Of a stretch of DNA of 64,000 nucleotides, positions 42,716 to 51,391 are shown in pieces. Made by a program: the position numbers and the translations under genes. This DNA is from Streptomyces sp. NRRL F-6492 (GTDB lineage: Bacteria; Actinomycetota; Actinomycetes; Streptomycetales; Streptomycetaceae). A model generated the notes under the pieces. The model saw only the letters and a list, made by a program, of their open reading frames with translations. It ran no database searches and was not told the origin of the DNA. The stretch lies in the NCBI RefSeq assembly GCF_001280125.1, contig NZ_LGEG01000251.1, positions 7,839 through 71,838 on the forward strand, read 5' to 3'. Each line of letters opens with the position of its first letter. Position 1 is the first letter of the stretch.

Positions 42716-43368
42716 CCGCCGCCCCCTCCCCCGACGCGCCCTCCCCCGACGCCCCGGCCGTCTCGCGCGCCGCCCTCGACGCGCGGCTCACCGACACCGC
42801 CCGCGCGTGGCTGGCCGACGCACTGGCGGAAGCCGCCGGTACGGGTCCGGGCCCCGTTCCCGCCGGTACGAGTCCCGACTCCGCCTGGGAGTTGCGCTTC
42901 GCCGCCGCCGGCCGCCACTGCGGACACGAGCACGCCGACGCCGTCCGCGTCCTCCTCCTCGCCGAGGCCCGCCCCGACCCGGAGACCCTCGACCGCCTCT
43001 ACCACCGGGGGAGCGCCGCCGAACGCCGCGCCGTGCTCCACGCCCTGCCGCACCTCGTGAGCGGCCCCGGGGCGCTGCCCCTCGTCGCCGACGCGCTGCG
43101 CACCCACGACGCCCGGCTCGTCGCCGCGGCCGTCGGCCCCTACGCGGCGGCCCACCTCGACCAGCACTCCTGGCGGCACGCCGTCCTCAAGTGCCTCTTC
43201 GTCCACGTCCCCGTCGACGCCGTCGCGGGGCTGCGGCGCCGCGCCCACGGCGACGCCACGCTCGCCCGCATGCTCGCCGACCACGCCGCCGAGCGCACCG
43301 CCGCCGGCCGCGACGTCCCCCACGACCTGGAGCGCGTGCTCGCCCTGACGGCCCAGGCGCGTCCGTAG
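42712..43368 (+). CDS. eboA: EboA-domain protein
   Basis: A 218-residue, all-helical, HEAT-like protein. After a short Pro/Ser leader, the conserved part runs LTDTARAWLADALAEAAG, WELRFAAAGRHCGHEHADAV, RAVLHALPHLVSGPGALPLV and the strongly conserved GPYAAAHLDQHSWRHAVLKC, then LFVHVPVDAVAGLRRRAHGD. The family has no known enzymatic role; it belongs to the ebo cluster first noticed in cyanobacteria and algal plastids, where ebo genes are needed for export or maturation of scytonemin precursors. GTG overlaps the previous stop (GTGA). Confidence 0.85.
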   Translation: MTAAPSPDAPSPDAPAVSRAALDARLTDTARAWLADALAEAAGTGPGPVPAGTSPDSAWELRFAAAGRHCGHEHADAVRVLLLAEARPDPETLDRLYHRGSAAERRAVLHALPHLVSGPGALPLVADALRTHDARLVAAAVGPYAAAHLDQHSWRHAVLKCLFVHVPVDAVAGLRRRAHGDATLARMLADHAAERTAAGRDVPHDLERVLALTAQARP

Positions 43369-43382
43369 CCCGAGGAGTCCCG

Positions 43383-44231
43383 ATGCGCATCTTCGACCCC
43401 CACGTCCACATGACCTCCCGCACCACCGACGACTACGAGGCCATGTACGCCGCCGGTGTCCGCGCCCTGGTCGAACCGTCCTTCTGGCTCGGCCAGCCGC
43501 GCACCTCCCCGGCCAGTTTCCTCGACTACTTCGACGCCCTCCTGGGCTGGGAGCCCTACCGGGCCGCCCAGTACGGCATCGCCCACCACTGCGCCCTGGC
43601 GCTCAACCCCAAGGAGGCCAACGACCCGCGCTGCGCGCCCGTCCTGGACGTCCTGCCCCGCTACCTCGTCAAGGACTCCGTGGTCGCCGTCGGCGAGATC
43701 GGCTACGACTCCATGACGCCCGCCGAGGACACCGCCCTGGCCGCACAGCTCCAGCTCGCCGCCGACCACGGTCTGCCGGCGCTGGTCCACACGCCCCACC
43801 GGGACAAGCTCGCCGGACTGCGCCGCACGGTCGACGTGGTCCGCGAGTCCGCCCTCCCTCCCGAGCGCGTCCTCCTGGACCACCTCAACGAGACGACGGT
43901 CCGGGAGGCCGCGGAGAGCGGCTGCTGGCTCGGTTTCTCCGTCTATCCGGACACCAAGATGGACGAGGACCGGACGGTCGCGGTCCTGCGGGCCCACGGC
44001 ACCGAGAGGGTCCTGGTCAACTCGGCGGCGGACTGGGGGAAGAGCGATCCGCTGAAGACCCGCCGGGTCGGCGAGGCGATGCTCGCCGCCGGGTTCGACG
44101 AGGACGACGTCGACCGGGTGCTGTGGCGCAACCCGGTGGCCTTCTACGGGCTCAGCGGCCGCCTCCGGCTCGACGTCCCGCCGCCGCACGGGCTGCACGA
44201 GGGCAACTCCGTGCTCCGCGGCGGGGAATGA
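43383..44231 (+). CDS. eboB: TatD-family metal hydrolase (EboB)
   Basis: A 282-residue amidohydrolase-fold protein. The metal site is readable: FDPHVHMTSRT (H-x-H), VGEIGYDSMTPAEDTALAAQ (Glu), ALVHTPHRDKLAGLRRTV (His), LLDHLNETTVREAAESGCWL (His) and VLVNSAADWGKSDPLKT (terminal Asp). It is the TatD-like hydrolase that follows eboA in ebo clusters; the substrate is unknown. It starts 14 bp after eboA with CCCGAGGAG as ribosome site. Confidence 0.87.
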   Translation: MRIFDPHVHMTSRTTDDYEAMYAAGVRALVEPSFWLGQPRTSPASFLDYFDALLGWEPYRAAQYGIAHHCALALNPKEANDPRCAPVLDVLPRYLVKDSVVAVGEIGYDSMTPAEDTALAAQLQLAADHGLPALVHTPHRDKLAGLRRTVDVVRESALPPERVLLDHLNETTVREAAESGCWLGFSVYPDTKMDEDRTVAVLRAHGTERVLVNSAADWGKSDPLKTRRVGEAMLAAGFDEDDVDRVLWRNPVAFYGLSGRLRLDVPPPHGLHEGNSVLRGGE

Positions 44232-44241
44232 GGGGGCGGCG

Positions 44242-45414
44242 ATGCGCTTCCGGCATCCCGACGGGTCCGTCGTCCACCTGTCCTACTGCACCAACGTCCA
44301 CCCGGCCGAGACCCTCGACGGCGTCCTCGCCCAGCTCCGCGACCACTGCGAGCCCGTCCGCCGACGGCTGGGGCGCGACCGGCTCGGCATCGGCCTGTGG
44401 CTGGCGAGGGCGGCGTCCCGCACCCTGACGGACGACCCGGCGGCGCTGCGCGGCCTGCGGGCCGAGCTGGAGCGGCGCGGCCTGGAGGTCGTCACCCTCA
44501 ACGGCTTCCCGTACGAGGGGTTCGGTCTGGACGAGGTCAAGTACCGGGTGTACCGGCCGGACTGGACCGAGCCCGAGCGCCTCGCGTACACGACCGATCT
44601 GGCCCGGCTGCTCGCCGCCCTCCTGCCCGCCGACGTCGCCGAGGGGACGATCTCCACGCTGCCGCTCGCGTGGCGCCGGGGGTTCGGCCCGTCCGGGAGT
44701 TCGGCCGCGCGGGACGCCCTCGCCGTCCTCGCCGAACGCCTCGACTTGCTTGAGGAGTTGACGGGCAAGTCGATCCGGGTGGCCCTCGAACCCGAACCCG
44801 GCTGCGCCGTGGAGACCACCGCCGACGCCATCGGCCCCCTCACCGCGATCGGCGCGCCGCACCGCGTCGGCGTCTGCGTCGACACCTGCCACCTCGCCAC
44901 CTCCTTCGAGGACCCGGCCGGCGCGCTGTCCGCCCTGGACGCGGCGGGCGTCACCGTTCCCAAGGCCCAGCTGTCCGCGGCCCTGCACGCCGAGCACCCG
45001 CACCTCCCCGCCGTGCGCGAGGCGCTGGCGGCCTTCGCCGAGCCCCGGTTCCTCCACCAGACCCGTACCGTCGCCGCCGGCGGGCTGCGCGGCACCGACG
45101 ACCTCGGCGAGGCCGTCGCGGGCGGGGCCCTTCCCCGTACGGGTCCGTGGCGCTCCCACTTCCACGTCCCCCTGCACGCGCGGCCCGCGCCGCCGCTGAC
45201 CTCCACGCTCCGGGTGGTCGAGGACACCCTGGCCCTCCTGGTGGGCGGTCCCGTCCCCCGGACGCGCCACCTGGAGGTCGAGACCTACACCTGGCAGGCG
45301 CTCCCGCCCGAGCTGCGGCCCCTCACCCGGGCCCGGCTCGCCGACGGCATCGCCGCCGAACTCTCCCTGGCACGCGACCTCCTGACCGACCTCGGCCTCA
45401 AGGAACTGCCATGA
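44242..45414 (+). CDS. eboE: Metabolite traffic protein EboE
   Basis: A 390-residue xylose-isomerase-like TIM barrel specific to ebo clusters. The typical opening HLSYCTNVHPAETLDGVLAQ is followed by GLWLARAASRTL, VTLNGFPYEGFGLDEVKYRV, VALEPEPGCAVETTADAIGP (Glu), GVCVDTCHLATSFEDPAGAL (Asp and His) and SHFHVPLHARPAPPLTST. Its cyanobacterial counterpart is implicated in moving or finishing metabolites destined for the periplasm. The gene lies 10 bp behind eboB and overlaps eboF by ATGA. Confidence 0.9.
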   Translation: MRFRHPDGSVVHLSYCTNVHPAETLDGVLAQLRDHCEPVRRRLGRDRLGIGLWLARAASRTLTDDPAALRGLRAELERRGLEVVTLNGFPYEGFGLDEVKYRVYRPDWTEPERLAYTTDLARLLAALLPADVAEGTISTLPLAWRRGFGPSGSSAARDALAVLAERLDLLEELTGKSIRVALEPEPGCAVETTADAIGPLTAIGAPHRVGVCVDTCHLATSFEDPAGALSALDAAGVTVPKAQLSAALHAEHPHLPAVREALAAFAEPRFLHQTRTVAAGGLRGTDDLGEAVAGGALPRTGPWRSHFHVPLHARPAPPLTSTLRVVEDTLALLVGGPVPRTRHLEVETYTWQALPPELRPLTRARLADGIAAELSLARDLLTDLGLKELP

Positions 45415-46886
45415 CCGACACGACCGGCACCACCGACGCGACAGCCGCGACCGGCGCCTCCGCCGTCCCCGGGTCCGTCCCCCCGCGCCCCACTCCGCTC
45501 CTCGTCCTGGACGTCGTCGGCCTCACCCCCCGGCTCCTGGAGCACATGCCGCGGCTGCGGGCGCTCGCCGCCGCCGGTTCCCGGGCGCCGCTGGCCACCG
45601 TCCTGCCGGCCGTCACCTGCGCCGCCCAGACCACCTTCCTGACCGGCACCCTGCCGTCGGAGCACGGCGTCGTCGGCAACGGCTGGTACTTCCGGGACCT
45701 CGGCGACGTCCTGCTGTGGCGCCAGCACAACGGCCTGGTCTCCGGCGACCGGCTCTGGGACGCCGCCCGCCGCGTCCACCCCGGCTACACCGTCGCCAAC
45801 ATCTGCTGGTGGTACGCCATGGGCGCCGACACCGACGTCACCGTGACCCCCCGCCCGGTCTACTACGCGGACGGCCGCAAGGAGCCCGACTGCTACACCC
45901 GCCCGCCGGCCCTCCACGACGAACTCACCGAGAGGTTCGGCACCTTCCCGCTCTTCCACTTCTGGGGCCCGGGGGCCGACATCGTCTCCAGCCGCTGGAT
46001 CGCCGAGGCCACCCGGCACGTCATGCGCACCCGCGACCCCGACCTCACCCTCTGCTACCTCCCGCACCTCGACTACGACCTCCAGCGCTACGGCCCCGAC
46101 GACCCGAGGTCCCACCGGGCCGCCGCCGAGCTCGACGCCGTCATCGGCCCGCTCCTCGCGGACGCGCGGGCCGGGGGCCGCACGGTCGTGGCCCTCTCCG
46201 AGTACGGCATCACCCGGGTGGAGCGGCCCGTCGACATCAACCGCGCGCTGCGCCGGGCCGGTCTCCTGGAGGTCCACACCCAGGACGGCATGGAGTACCT
46301 GGACCCGATGACGTCCCGGGCCTTCGCCGTGGCCGACCACCAGGTCGCCCACGTGTACGTCCGGCGTCCCGCCGACCTCCCGGTGGTCCGGGAGGCGCTC
46401 GCGGAGCTGCCCGGACTGGCCCGGCTCCTCGACGACGAGGGCAAGAAGGAGCACGGTCTCGACCACCCGCGCTCGGGGGAGCTGGTCGCCCTCGCCGAAC
46501 CCGACGCCTGGTTCACGTACTACTACTGGCTCGACGACGCCCGCGCCCCCGACTTCGCGCGGCTGGTGGAGATCCACCGCAAGCCCGGCTACGACCCCGC
46601 CGAACTCCTCATGGACCCGGCCGACCCGTACGTGCGGGTCAGGGCGGCCCGGGAGATCGCCCGCAAGAAGCTCGGCATGCGCTACCGGCTCGCGGTCGTC
46701 CCCCTCGACCCCTCCCCCCTCCGCGGCAGCCACGGCCTCCTCCCCGCGGACGAGGACGAGGGTCCGCTCCTCGTGTGCTCCCTCCCCGGCGCCGTGGACG
46801 GCCGGATCGAAGCCACCGACGTGAAGGCCCTGCTCCTGCGCCTGGCCGGTCTGGGGGCGGACGCGGCGGCTCCGTCCTCACCCTGA
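45411..46886 (+). CDS. eboF: Nucleotide pyrophosphatase/phosphodiesterase family protein (EboF)
   Basis: A 491-residue alkaline-phosphatase-superfamily enzyme. Metal and nucleophile motifs: LLVLDVVGLTPRLLEHMPRL (first Asp), VLPAVTCAAQTTFLTGTLPS (Thr nucleophile) with EHGVVGNGWYF, LCYLPHLDYDLQRYGPDDPR, VVALSEYGITRVERPVDINR (the usual Asp-His pair reads S-E-Y, a deviation), and FAVADHQVAHVYV. ebo clusters end with this gene; it may remove a phosphate or nucleotide from the product. It is the last gene of the seven-gene operon. The protein has a 25-residue Thr/Ala-rich N-terminus and no signal peptide. Confidence 0.87.
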   Translation: MTDTTGTTDATAATGASAVPGSVPPRPTPLLVLDVVGLTPRLLEHMPRLRALAAAGSRAPLATVLPAVTCAAQTTFLTGTLPSEHGVVGNGWYFRDLGDVLLWRQHNGLVSGDRLWDAARRVHPGYTVANICWWYAMGADTDVTVTPRPVYYADGRKEPDCYTRPPALHDELTERFGTFPLFHFWGPGADIVSSRWIAEATRHVMRTRDPDLTLCYLPHLDYDLQRYGPDDPRSHRAAAELDAVIGPLLADARAGGRTVVALSEYGITRVERPVDINRALRRAGLLEVHTQDGMEYLDPMTSRAFAVADHQVAHVYVRRPADLPVVREALAELPGLARLLDDEGKKEHGLDHPRSGELVALAEPDAWFTYYYWLDDARAPDFARLVEIHRKPGYDPAELLMDPADPYVRVRAAREIARKKLGMRYRLAVVPLDPSPLRGSHGLLPADEDEGPLLVCSLPGAVDGRIEATDVKALLLRLAGLGADAAAPSSP

Positions 46887-47173
46887 GGCGGGGCGGACTC
46901 CCGCAGTCGCCGGCCCCGAACCGGCGCGGTCCCCGAAACGGCGGCCCTCCCCCGTCTCGGCCCCGGTCCCTCGAAGCCCCCGGGACGGACGTACCGGAGC
47001 CCGGGGAGCGACCCCTTCCGCGACGGCGGACAATGGGCCCTCCAAGAGACTCCGACGGTCGGGACCGACCGGAGCGGAACGGGGCCGCGGAAGGCCGGCC
47101 GGTGCGTCGACCGTGCCGCCGCCCGGCTGCGCCACGGGCACGATCCGCCGGACAGAACCTCGGGAGGGGAAGC

Positions 47174-48412
47174 GTGACCGAGACCAGCGACACCCGATCC
47201 GCCACCGGTGGGGCGCGAGGGGCGTCACCGGACCGACTGCGGCGCCTGATGCGCCACGTCCCCCTGATCGCCCCCGTCCTGCTGTGGGCCGTGCCCTGCT
47301 GGGTCCTCCTGCACACCGGTCAGCACTGGCCGCTCCCCGTCGCCCCGACCGGCACCGCGCTGTGCGTCCTCGGCCTGATCGGCATGCCGCTGGCGATGGC
47401 ACGCGGCCACGGGCGGCGCCAGCGGGACCGGGCGGCGATCGTCGGCGACACGCTGCTGGGCGGCGTCTGGGTCCTGTTCACCTGGTCCGTCCTGCTCGGC
47501 GTCCTGCTGCGGCCCGCCCTGGCCGTGGCCGGCGTCGGCGACGGCCAGGACCGGGCGCGCATCGTCACCTGGGCCGTCCTGGGAGTGACCGCCGCGCTGC
47601 TCGCCTGGGGATACGCCGAGGCCCGACGCGTGCCGCGCGTGCGCCGGCTCGACGTGGAACTCCCTCGTCTGGGGGCCGGGCTGGACGGCACCCGGGTCGT
47701 CCTGATCACCGACACCCACTACGGTCCGCTCGACCGCGCCCGCTGGTCGGCACGGGTCTGCGAGACGGTGAACGACCTGGAGGCCGACCTGGTCTGCCAC
47801 ACCGGCGACATCGCGGACGGCACGGCCGAACGCCGTCGCGCCCAGGCCGCTCCCCTGGGCACCGTGCGGGCGACCCGGGCCCTGGTCTACGTCACCGGCA
47901 ACCACGAGTACTACAGCGAGGCCCAGGGCTGGGTCGACCTGATGGGCGAGCTGGGCTGGGAGCCGCTGCGCAACCGCCACCTGCTGCTCGAACGCGGCGG
48001 TGACACCCTCGTGGTCGCCGGCGTCGACGACGTCACCGCCGAGTCCTCCGGCCTGGAGGGCCACCGCGCCCACCTCGCCGGAGCCCTGGACGGCGCCGAC
48101 CCCGACCTTCCCGTCCTCCTCCTCGCCCACCAGCCCAAGTTCATCGACCGGGCGGCGGCCGCCGGCGTCGACCTCCAGCTCTCCGGCCACACCCACGGCG
48201 GCCAGATCTGGCCCTTCCACCACCTGGTCCGCCTCGACCAGCCCGCCGTGGCCGGCCTGAGCCGCCACGGCGCCCGCACCCTCCTCTACACCAGCCGCGG
48301 CACCGGCTTCTGGGGCCCGCCCTTCCGCGTCTTCGCCCCCAGCGAGATCACCCTGCTCGTACTGCGCTCCCCGCGGCGACCCGCCCCGTCCCAGGGCCTG
48401 CCGACGGTCTGA
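47174..48412 (+). CDS. Membrane-anchored metallophosphoesterase
   Basis: A 412-residue protein with four N-terminal membrane helices (VPLIAPVLLWAVPCWVLLHT, GTALCVLGLIGMPLAMA, TLLGGVWVLFTWSVLLGVLL, RIVTWAVLGVTAALLAWG) and a C-terminal calcineurin-like phosphoesterase domain. All metal motifs are present: LITDTHYGPLDRARW (D-x-H), VCHTGDIADGTA (G-D), YVTGNHEYYSEA (G-N-H-E) and LQLSGHTHGGQIWPFHH (G-H-x-H). It resembles the YkuE/YaeI group acting on phospholipid-linked substrates. GTG at 47174 has a GGGAGGGGA site. The 287-bp gap after eboF contains no visible gene. Confidence 0.88.
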   Translation: MTETSDTRSATGGARGASPDRLRRLMRHVPLIAPVLLWAVPCWVLLHTGQHWPLPVAPTGTALCVLGLIGMPLAMARGHGRRQRDRAAIVGDTLLGGVWVLFTWSVLLGVLLRPALAVAGVGDGQDRARIVTWAVLGVTAALLAWGYAEARRVPRVRRLDVELPRLGAGLDGTRVVLITDTHYGPLDRARWSARVCETVNDLEADLVCHTGDIADGTAERRRAQAAPLGTVRATRALVYVTGNHEYYSEAQGWVDLMGELGWEPLRNRHLLLERGGDTLVVAGVDDVTAESSGLEGHRAHLAGALDGADPDLPVLLLAHQPKFIDRAAAAGVDLQLSGHTHGGQIWPFHHLVRLDQPAVAGLSRHGARTLLYTSRGTGFWGPPFRVFAPSEITLLVLRSPRRPAPSQGLPTV

Positions 48413-48487
48413 TCCCGGGGCGCGGTGGCGCGTCGTCATGAACCGGCCGACGCGGAGCGGAAGCCCGGACGGCCCTCCCGGCGCTCC

Positions 48488-48991
48488 TCACCGGGCCCCG
48501 GCGGCCGCGCGGGGCGCGTCGGCTCCGGCCCGCGCCATCCACGCGTCCAGTTGCTCGCGGGTGGTGGCGGGGTCGGCGACCAGCGCGCCCAGGTCGTCCC
48601 CCTCGACGACGGTGGTCGCCACGGCCGGGCACCGGCGGCAGCCGTCCACGCCGGTCTGCGCCCACCACTTGCAGTGGGCGCGCAGATGGCACCGCGGCAC
48701 GTTCCGGTCCTCGTCCGCCGGCGTGACCGCCACCCGCTCCACCAGGGTGCAGTCGTTGCCCCTGCGGTGCAGGCACTCGCTGACGCAGTGCGACGCGAAG
48801 CGCAGCACCCGGGTCGGCTCGACGTCCTTCGGGACGACCGGGAGGACGTCCCGGGCCGGCACGGGATCGGCGAGGTACACGACCTCTCCGTCCTGCCCGG
48901 AGCGGACGCCCAGCACCACCGCCTCCGGCGCGTCGGGTCTGCCGCTCGGGCACCAGGTCCTGCCCTTCCCGGAACGGTCCGCGGTGCTCAT
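48488..48991 (-). CDS. Cysteine-rich conserved hypothetical protein
   Basis: A 167-residue cytosolic protein with eight cysteines, one in RTWCPSGRPDAPEAVVLG and seven in ASHCVSECLHRRGNDCTLVE, VPRCHLRAHCKWWAQTGVDG and CRRCPAV. The spacing suggests bound zinc or an iron-sulphur cluster, but I do not know a family. The middle (VRSGQDGEVVYLADPVPARD) is beta-rich. It follows, by 30 bp, a gene for a small exported protein, with AGGAGGTCGAG before its ATG. The two probably share a message. Confidence 0.7.
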   Translation of the reverse strand: MSTADRSGKGRTWCPSGRPDAPEAVVLGVRSGQDGEVVYLADPVPARDVLPVVPKDVEPTRVLRFASHCVSECLHRRGNDCTLVERVAVTPADEDRNVPRCHLRAHCKWWAQTGVDGCRRCPAVATTVVEGDDLGALVADPATTREQLDAWMARAGADAPRAAAGAR

Positions 48992-49021
48992 CTCGACCTC
49001 CTCCTCAGTCCGCCGCGACCG

Positions 49022-49243
49022 CTACACGATCTGGCCGGCGCAGGCCGGAAGGCAGGCGGCGGCGAGGCGCTCCTGCGCGACGGCCTCGGTGAGGTGCGCC
49101 TGGAGCTGCGCCGAGCTGATCTGCTGAGGCCTGGGCGACGACGACGGCTGCGCGGCCGCGCCACCCGCTCCGCCGAGGAGAAGCGCGGCCGCGGCGGCTG
49201 CCGCCGCGGCGCCACCGGCGGCGGAACGACCCGAGTACGTCAT
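49022..49243 (-). CDS. Small secreted protein
   Basis: A 73-residue protein: an Ala/Gly-rich signal peptide (AAGGAAAAAAAAALLLGGAG then GAAAQ) and a 40-residue mature part, HLTEAVAQERLAAACLPACA with two cysteines in a C-x-x-x-C. A perfect AGGAGG ribosome site precedes the ATG at 49243. The function is unknown; the C-x-x-x-C could bind metal or form a disulphide. It is first in a two-gene unit with the Cys-rich cytosolic protein. Confidence 0.65.
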   Translation of the reverse strand: MTYSGRSAAGGAAAAAAAAALLLGGAGGAAAQPSSSPRPQQISSAQLQAHLTEAVAQERLAAACLPACAGQIV

Positions 49244-49419
49244 GACGAAACCTCCTGGATTGACCTGCGGAAATGGGGCGTAGGAGGACGGTAGGACGCT
49301 CCCGCGACCACCAGCGGCAGTTCCGGCGGCGGCTCGGCGGCGGCTTCGGGCACGGTCCGGGGCGGGAACGCCTGCGGCGGCGGTCCCGTGCGGCTCGAAC
49401 CCCGGTGACCCGCCCTGGG

Positions 49420-49477
49420 GCGTGTGTCGAAGGTCCCGTCTGCCCTTCGGGCAGACGACGCCACTTCCGACACGCGC
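49420..49477 (-). terminator. Terminator of the SUKH-protein gene
   Basis: The inner stem CGTCTGCCC / GGGCAGACG (49437-49445 with 49449-49457, loop TTC) is perfect. Outer arms GGCGTGTGTCGAAG / CTTCCGACACGCGCC pair with small bulges. It touches the stop codon at 49479. Confidence 0.75.
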
Positions 49478-49478
49478 C

Positions 49479-51263
49479 CTAGCCGCCCAGGTCCGCGGCG
49501 AGGTCGTCGCGCCAGTGCACGGAAAGCCGCTGGTACAGGATCGTGGCCGCCGCGGCCGGCAGGGGCAGCAGGAGGAATTCGCGCAGTGCCCCGGCCGCCG
49601 AGTCCCGTGCGGCCCACGCGGCGAGGTCGGCCGCGGTGACGGGCGCCGGGTCCGGTCCGCGCCGGGCCGCGTCCAGCAGTCCCCGTGCGGCCCGGACCTC
49701 CGCCGAGAGGGTCCTCATCCGCAGGTCGAGGTCCCCGCCGGCCGGGAGGTCCACCGGCTCGTTCCGGCGGATCCGCTCCAGCGCCCCCGCGATCTCCGGG
49801 TAGGCGTCGATGCCGGTCTCGGACGCCAGCCGGCCGAGCTGCGCCGCCATCGCGGAGCGCAACCGCTCCGGCGGCGTCCGCTCGACGATCCCGCCGAGGT
49901 CGACGTCGCGCACCGAGGAGACCGGGGTCCGCGCCGGAGGGAGGTCGTCGAGGACCGGCAGCAGCAGCGCGCTCGCCAGCGGCTCGTCGCCGTCCGCCGC
50001 CGGGTCCCAGGTGATGCCGTGCTCCGTCGCCAGGGCGGCCAGCAGCCGGGTGTAGGCGGCCGTGGAGCCGGGCCAGGGGTCGACGCCGATCCGCTGCCAC
50101 TGCTGTCCGTCGCGTCCGAGCGCGGGCTTCCCGTCGGGCCCGGTCACGTAGTCCTCGCGGGGCGAGAGGACCCGGCGGGCCGCCCCGGGCCGCTCCGCAC
50201 CGTCCTCGACGACGGTGACCCGCACCTCGGGCCCCTCCTTGGCCAGGCGCACGACCCGGGTCCCCCGGGACAGCCGGCGCAGCACCTCCGGGCGGCCGAA
50301 CTGGGGGTCGCCGCCCTCCTGGGTGGCGTACGACCACCCGTCGCCGCACCGGCCGGCCCGGACCATCGGACGGCACGCCGCCCAGGGCGCGGCGGCGGAC
50401 GACCGCGCCTGCTCCCGGCTGCGCGGTCCGGCGGTCGCGGGCACCGCGCCCAGTCCGTCCAGCAGTTCCCCGGGCGAGACGCCCGCCACGAACACGACGT
50501 CCGGCTGCGCGGGGGGCGGCTCGGCCGGGGTTCCGAAGCCGAGGACGACGTACGACTCGCCGGGCTGCGGGGCGGGCGGCGCCGGCTCGGCCGGCGGGAC
50601 CTGCGGCTCGGTGGTCCCGGCGGCGAGGCCGAGGGGGGAGGACGGGTCGGGGACGGCCGTCCTGTCGTGGTCCCAGATCAACCGGCCCTCGAAGCCGAGC
50701 GGAGTGCTCCCGTGGAAGGGCGTGCCGTTCTCCAGGGCCGTGGCGAGGTCGGCGAGGACGTGCCGCAGGCCCGGCCAGTCGGTGAAGGACGGGCAGCCCT
50801 CGTCGAAGTACCGGCCTATGCGCCCGTGGTGCGGGCCGGGCCGGGTGACCACGAAGAGCCCGTCGGAGGACTGCCAGCCGATGCCCAGGGTGATCAGCAG
50901 GCGCTCGTGCGGCCAGTACGCGTGCTGGTCGCGTTCCTCCTCGTCGAGATCGGCCTCGGCGACTTCCTCGGCGGCCTCCTCGCCGATGTGCCGCAGGAAC
51001 TCGGTGCTGTTGACGATGTCCTCGACTCCGGACAGCGGTCCGTAGTGGTCGAGCGTCGGCGTTCCGTCCTGGAGCCGTACGCCGTCGTGACGCAGCAGCG
51101 ACTCCTTCAGGTCGGACGGGAACGTCACGCCCAGACGGAGTTCGGCCGCCGCGACGTCCTCCGGGCGGGCCGGCGGCCGGAGCAGTCCGTGGCTGAGGGG
51201 AGCGTGCTCCGCGAGCCAGGTCTCGATGCGGTCCCACGACTGGGCGACGGTGAGCGTGATCAT
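49479..51263 (-). CDS. SMI1/KNR4 (SUKH) domain protein, multi-domain
   Basis: A 594-residue protein. Residues 1-190 or so form a SUKH domain (WDRIETWLAEHAPLSHGLLR, PEDVAAAELRLGVTFPSDLK, ESLLRHDGV, WPHERLLITLGIGWQSSDGL), the fold used by many immunity proteins of polymorphic toxins. A proline-rich linker leads to a second globular part (YVVLGFGTPAEPPPAQPDVV, CGDGWSYATQEGG), and a third, helical part (SSVRDVDLGGIVERTPPERL, RMRTLSAEVRAARGLLDAAR) closes the chain. No toxin gene is beside it. It could protect against an external toxin or be an unrelated scaffold. Confidence 0.75.
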   Translation of the reverse strand: MITLTVAQSWDRIETWLAEHAPLSHGLLRPPARPEDVAAAELRLGVTFPSDLKESLLRHDGVRLQDGTPTLDHYGPLSGVEDIVNSTEFLRHIGEEAAEEVAEADLDEEERDQHAYWPHERLLITLGIGWQSSDGLFVVTRPGPHHGRIGRYFDEGCPSFTDWPGLRHVLADLATALENGTPFHGSTPLGFEGRLIWDHDRTAVPDPSSPLGLAAGTTEPQVPPAEPAPPAPQPGESYVVLGFGTPAEPPPAQPDVVFVAGVSPGELLDGLGAVPATAGPRSREQARSSAAAPWAACRPMVRAGRCGDGWSYATQEGGDPQFGRPEVLRRLSRGTRVVRLAKEGPEVRVTVVEDGAERPGAARRVLSPREDYVTGPDGKPALGRDGQQWQRIGVDPWPGSTAAYTRLLAALATEHGITWDPAADGDEPLASALLLPVLDDLPPARTPVSSVRDVDLGGIVERTPPERLRSAMAAQLGRLASETGIDAYPEIAGALERIRRNEPVDLPAGGDLDLRMRTLSAEVRAARGLLDAARRGPDPAPVTAADLAAWAARDSAAGALREFLLLPLPAAAATILYQRLSVHWRDDLAADLGG

Positions 51264-51391
51264 GTCGGCACCCTAGGCGGGGGCACTGACACTCCCCCGC
51301 CCGCTACGACGGCCGTCGGGCCCGGCGGCCGGGCGGTTCGCGCGGTCGAAGCCCGGCCGGTCGGCAACTCCTCGGCCCGTGGCGGCGGTTG

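Noticed and set aside
37008..46886. Classical myo-inositol catabolic (iol) cluster
   Set aside because: There is a Gfo/Idh enzyme and isomerases, but no IolB, IolC, IolD or IolE-type genes; the ebo-type genes fit better.
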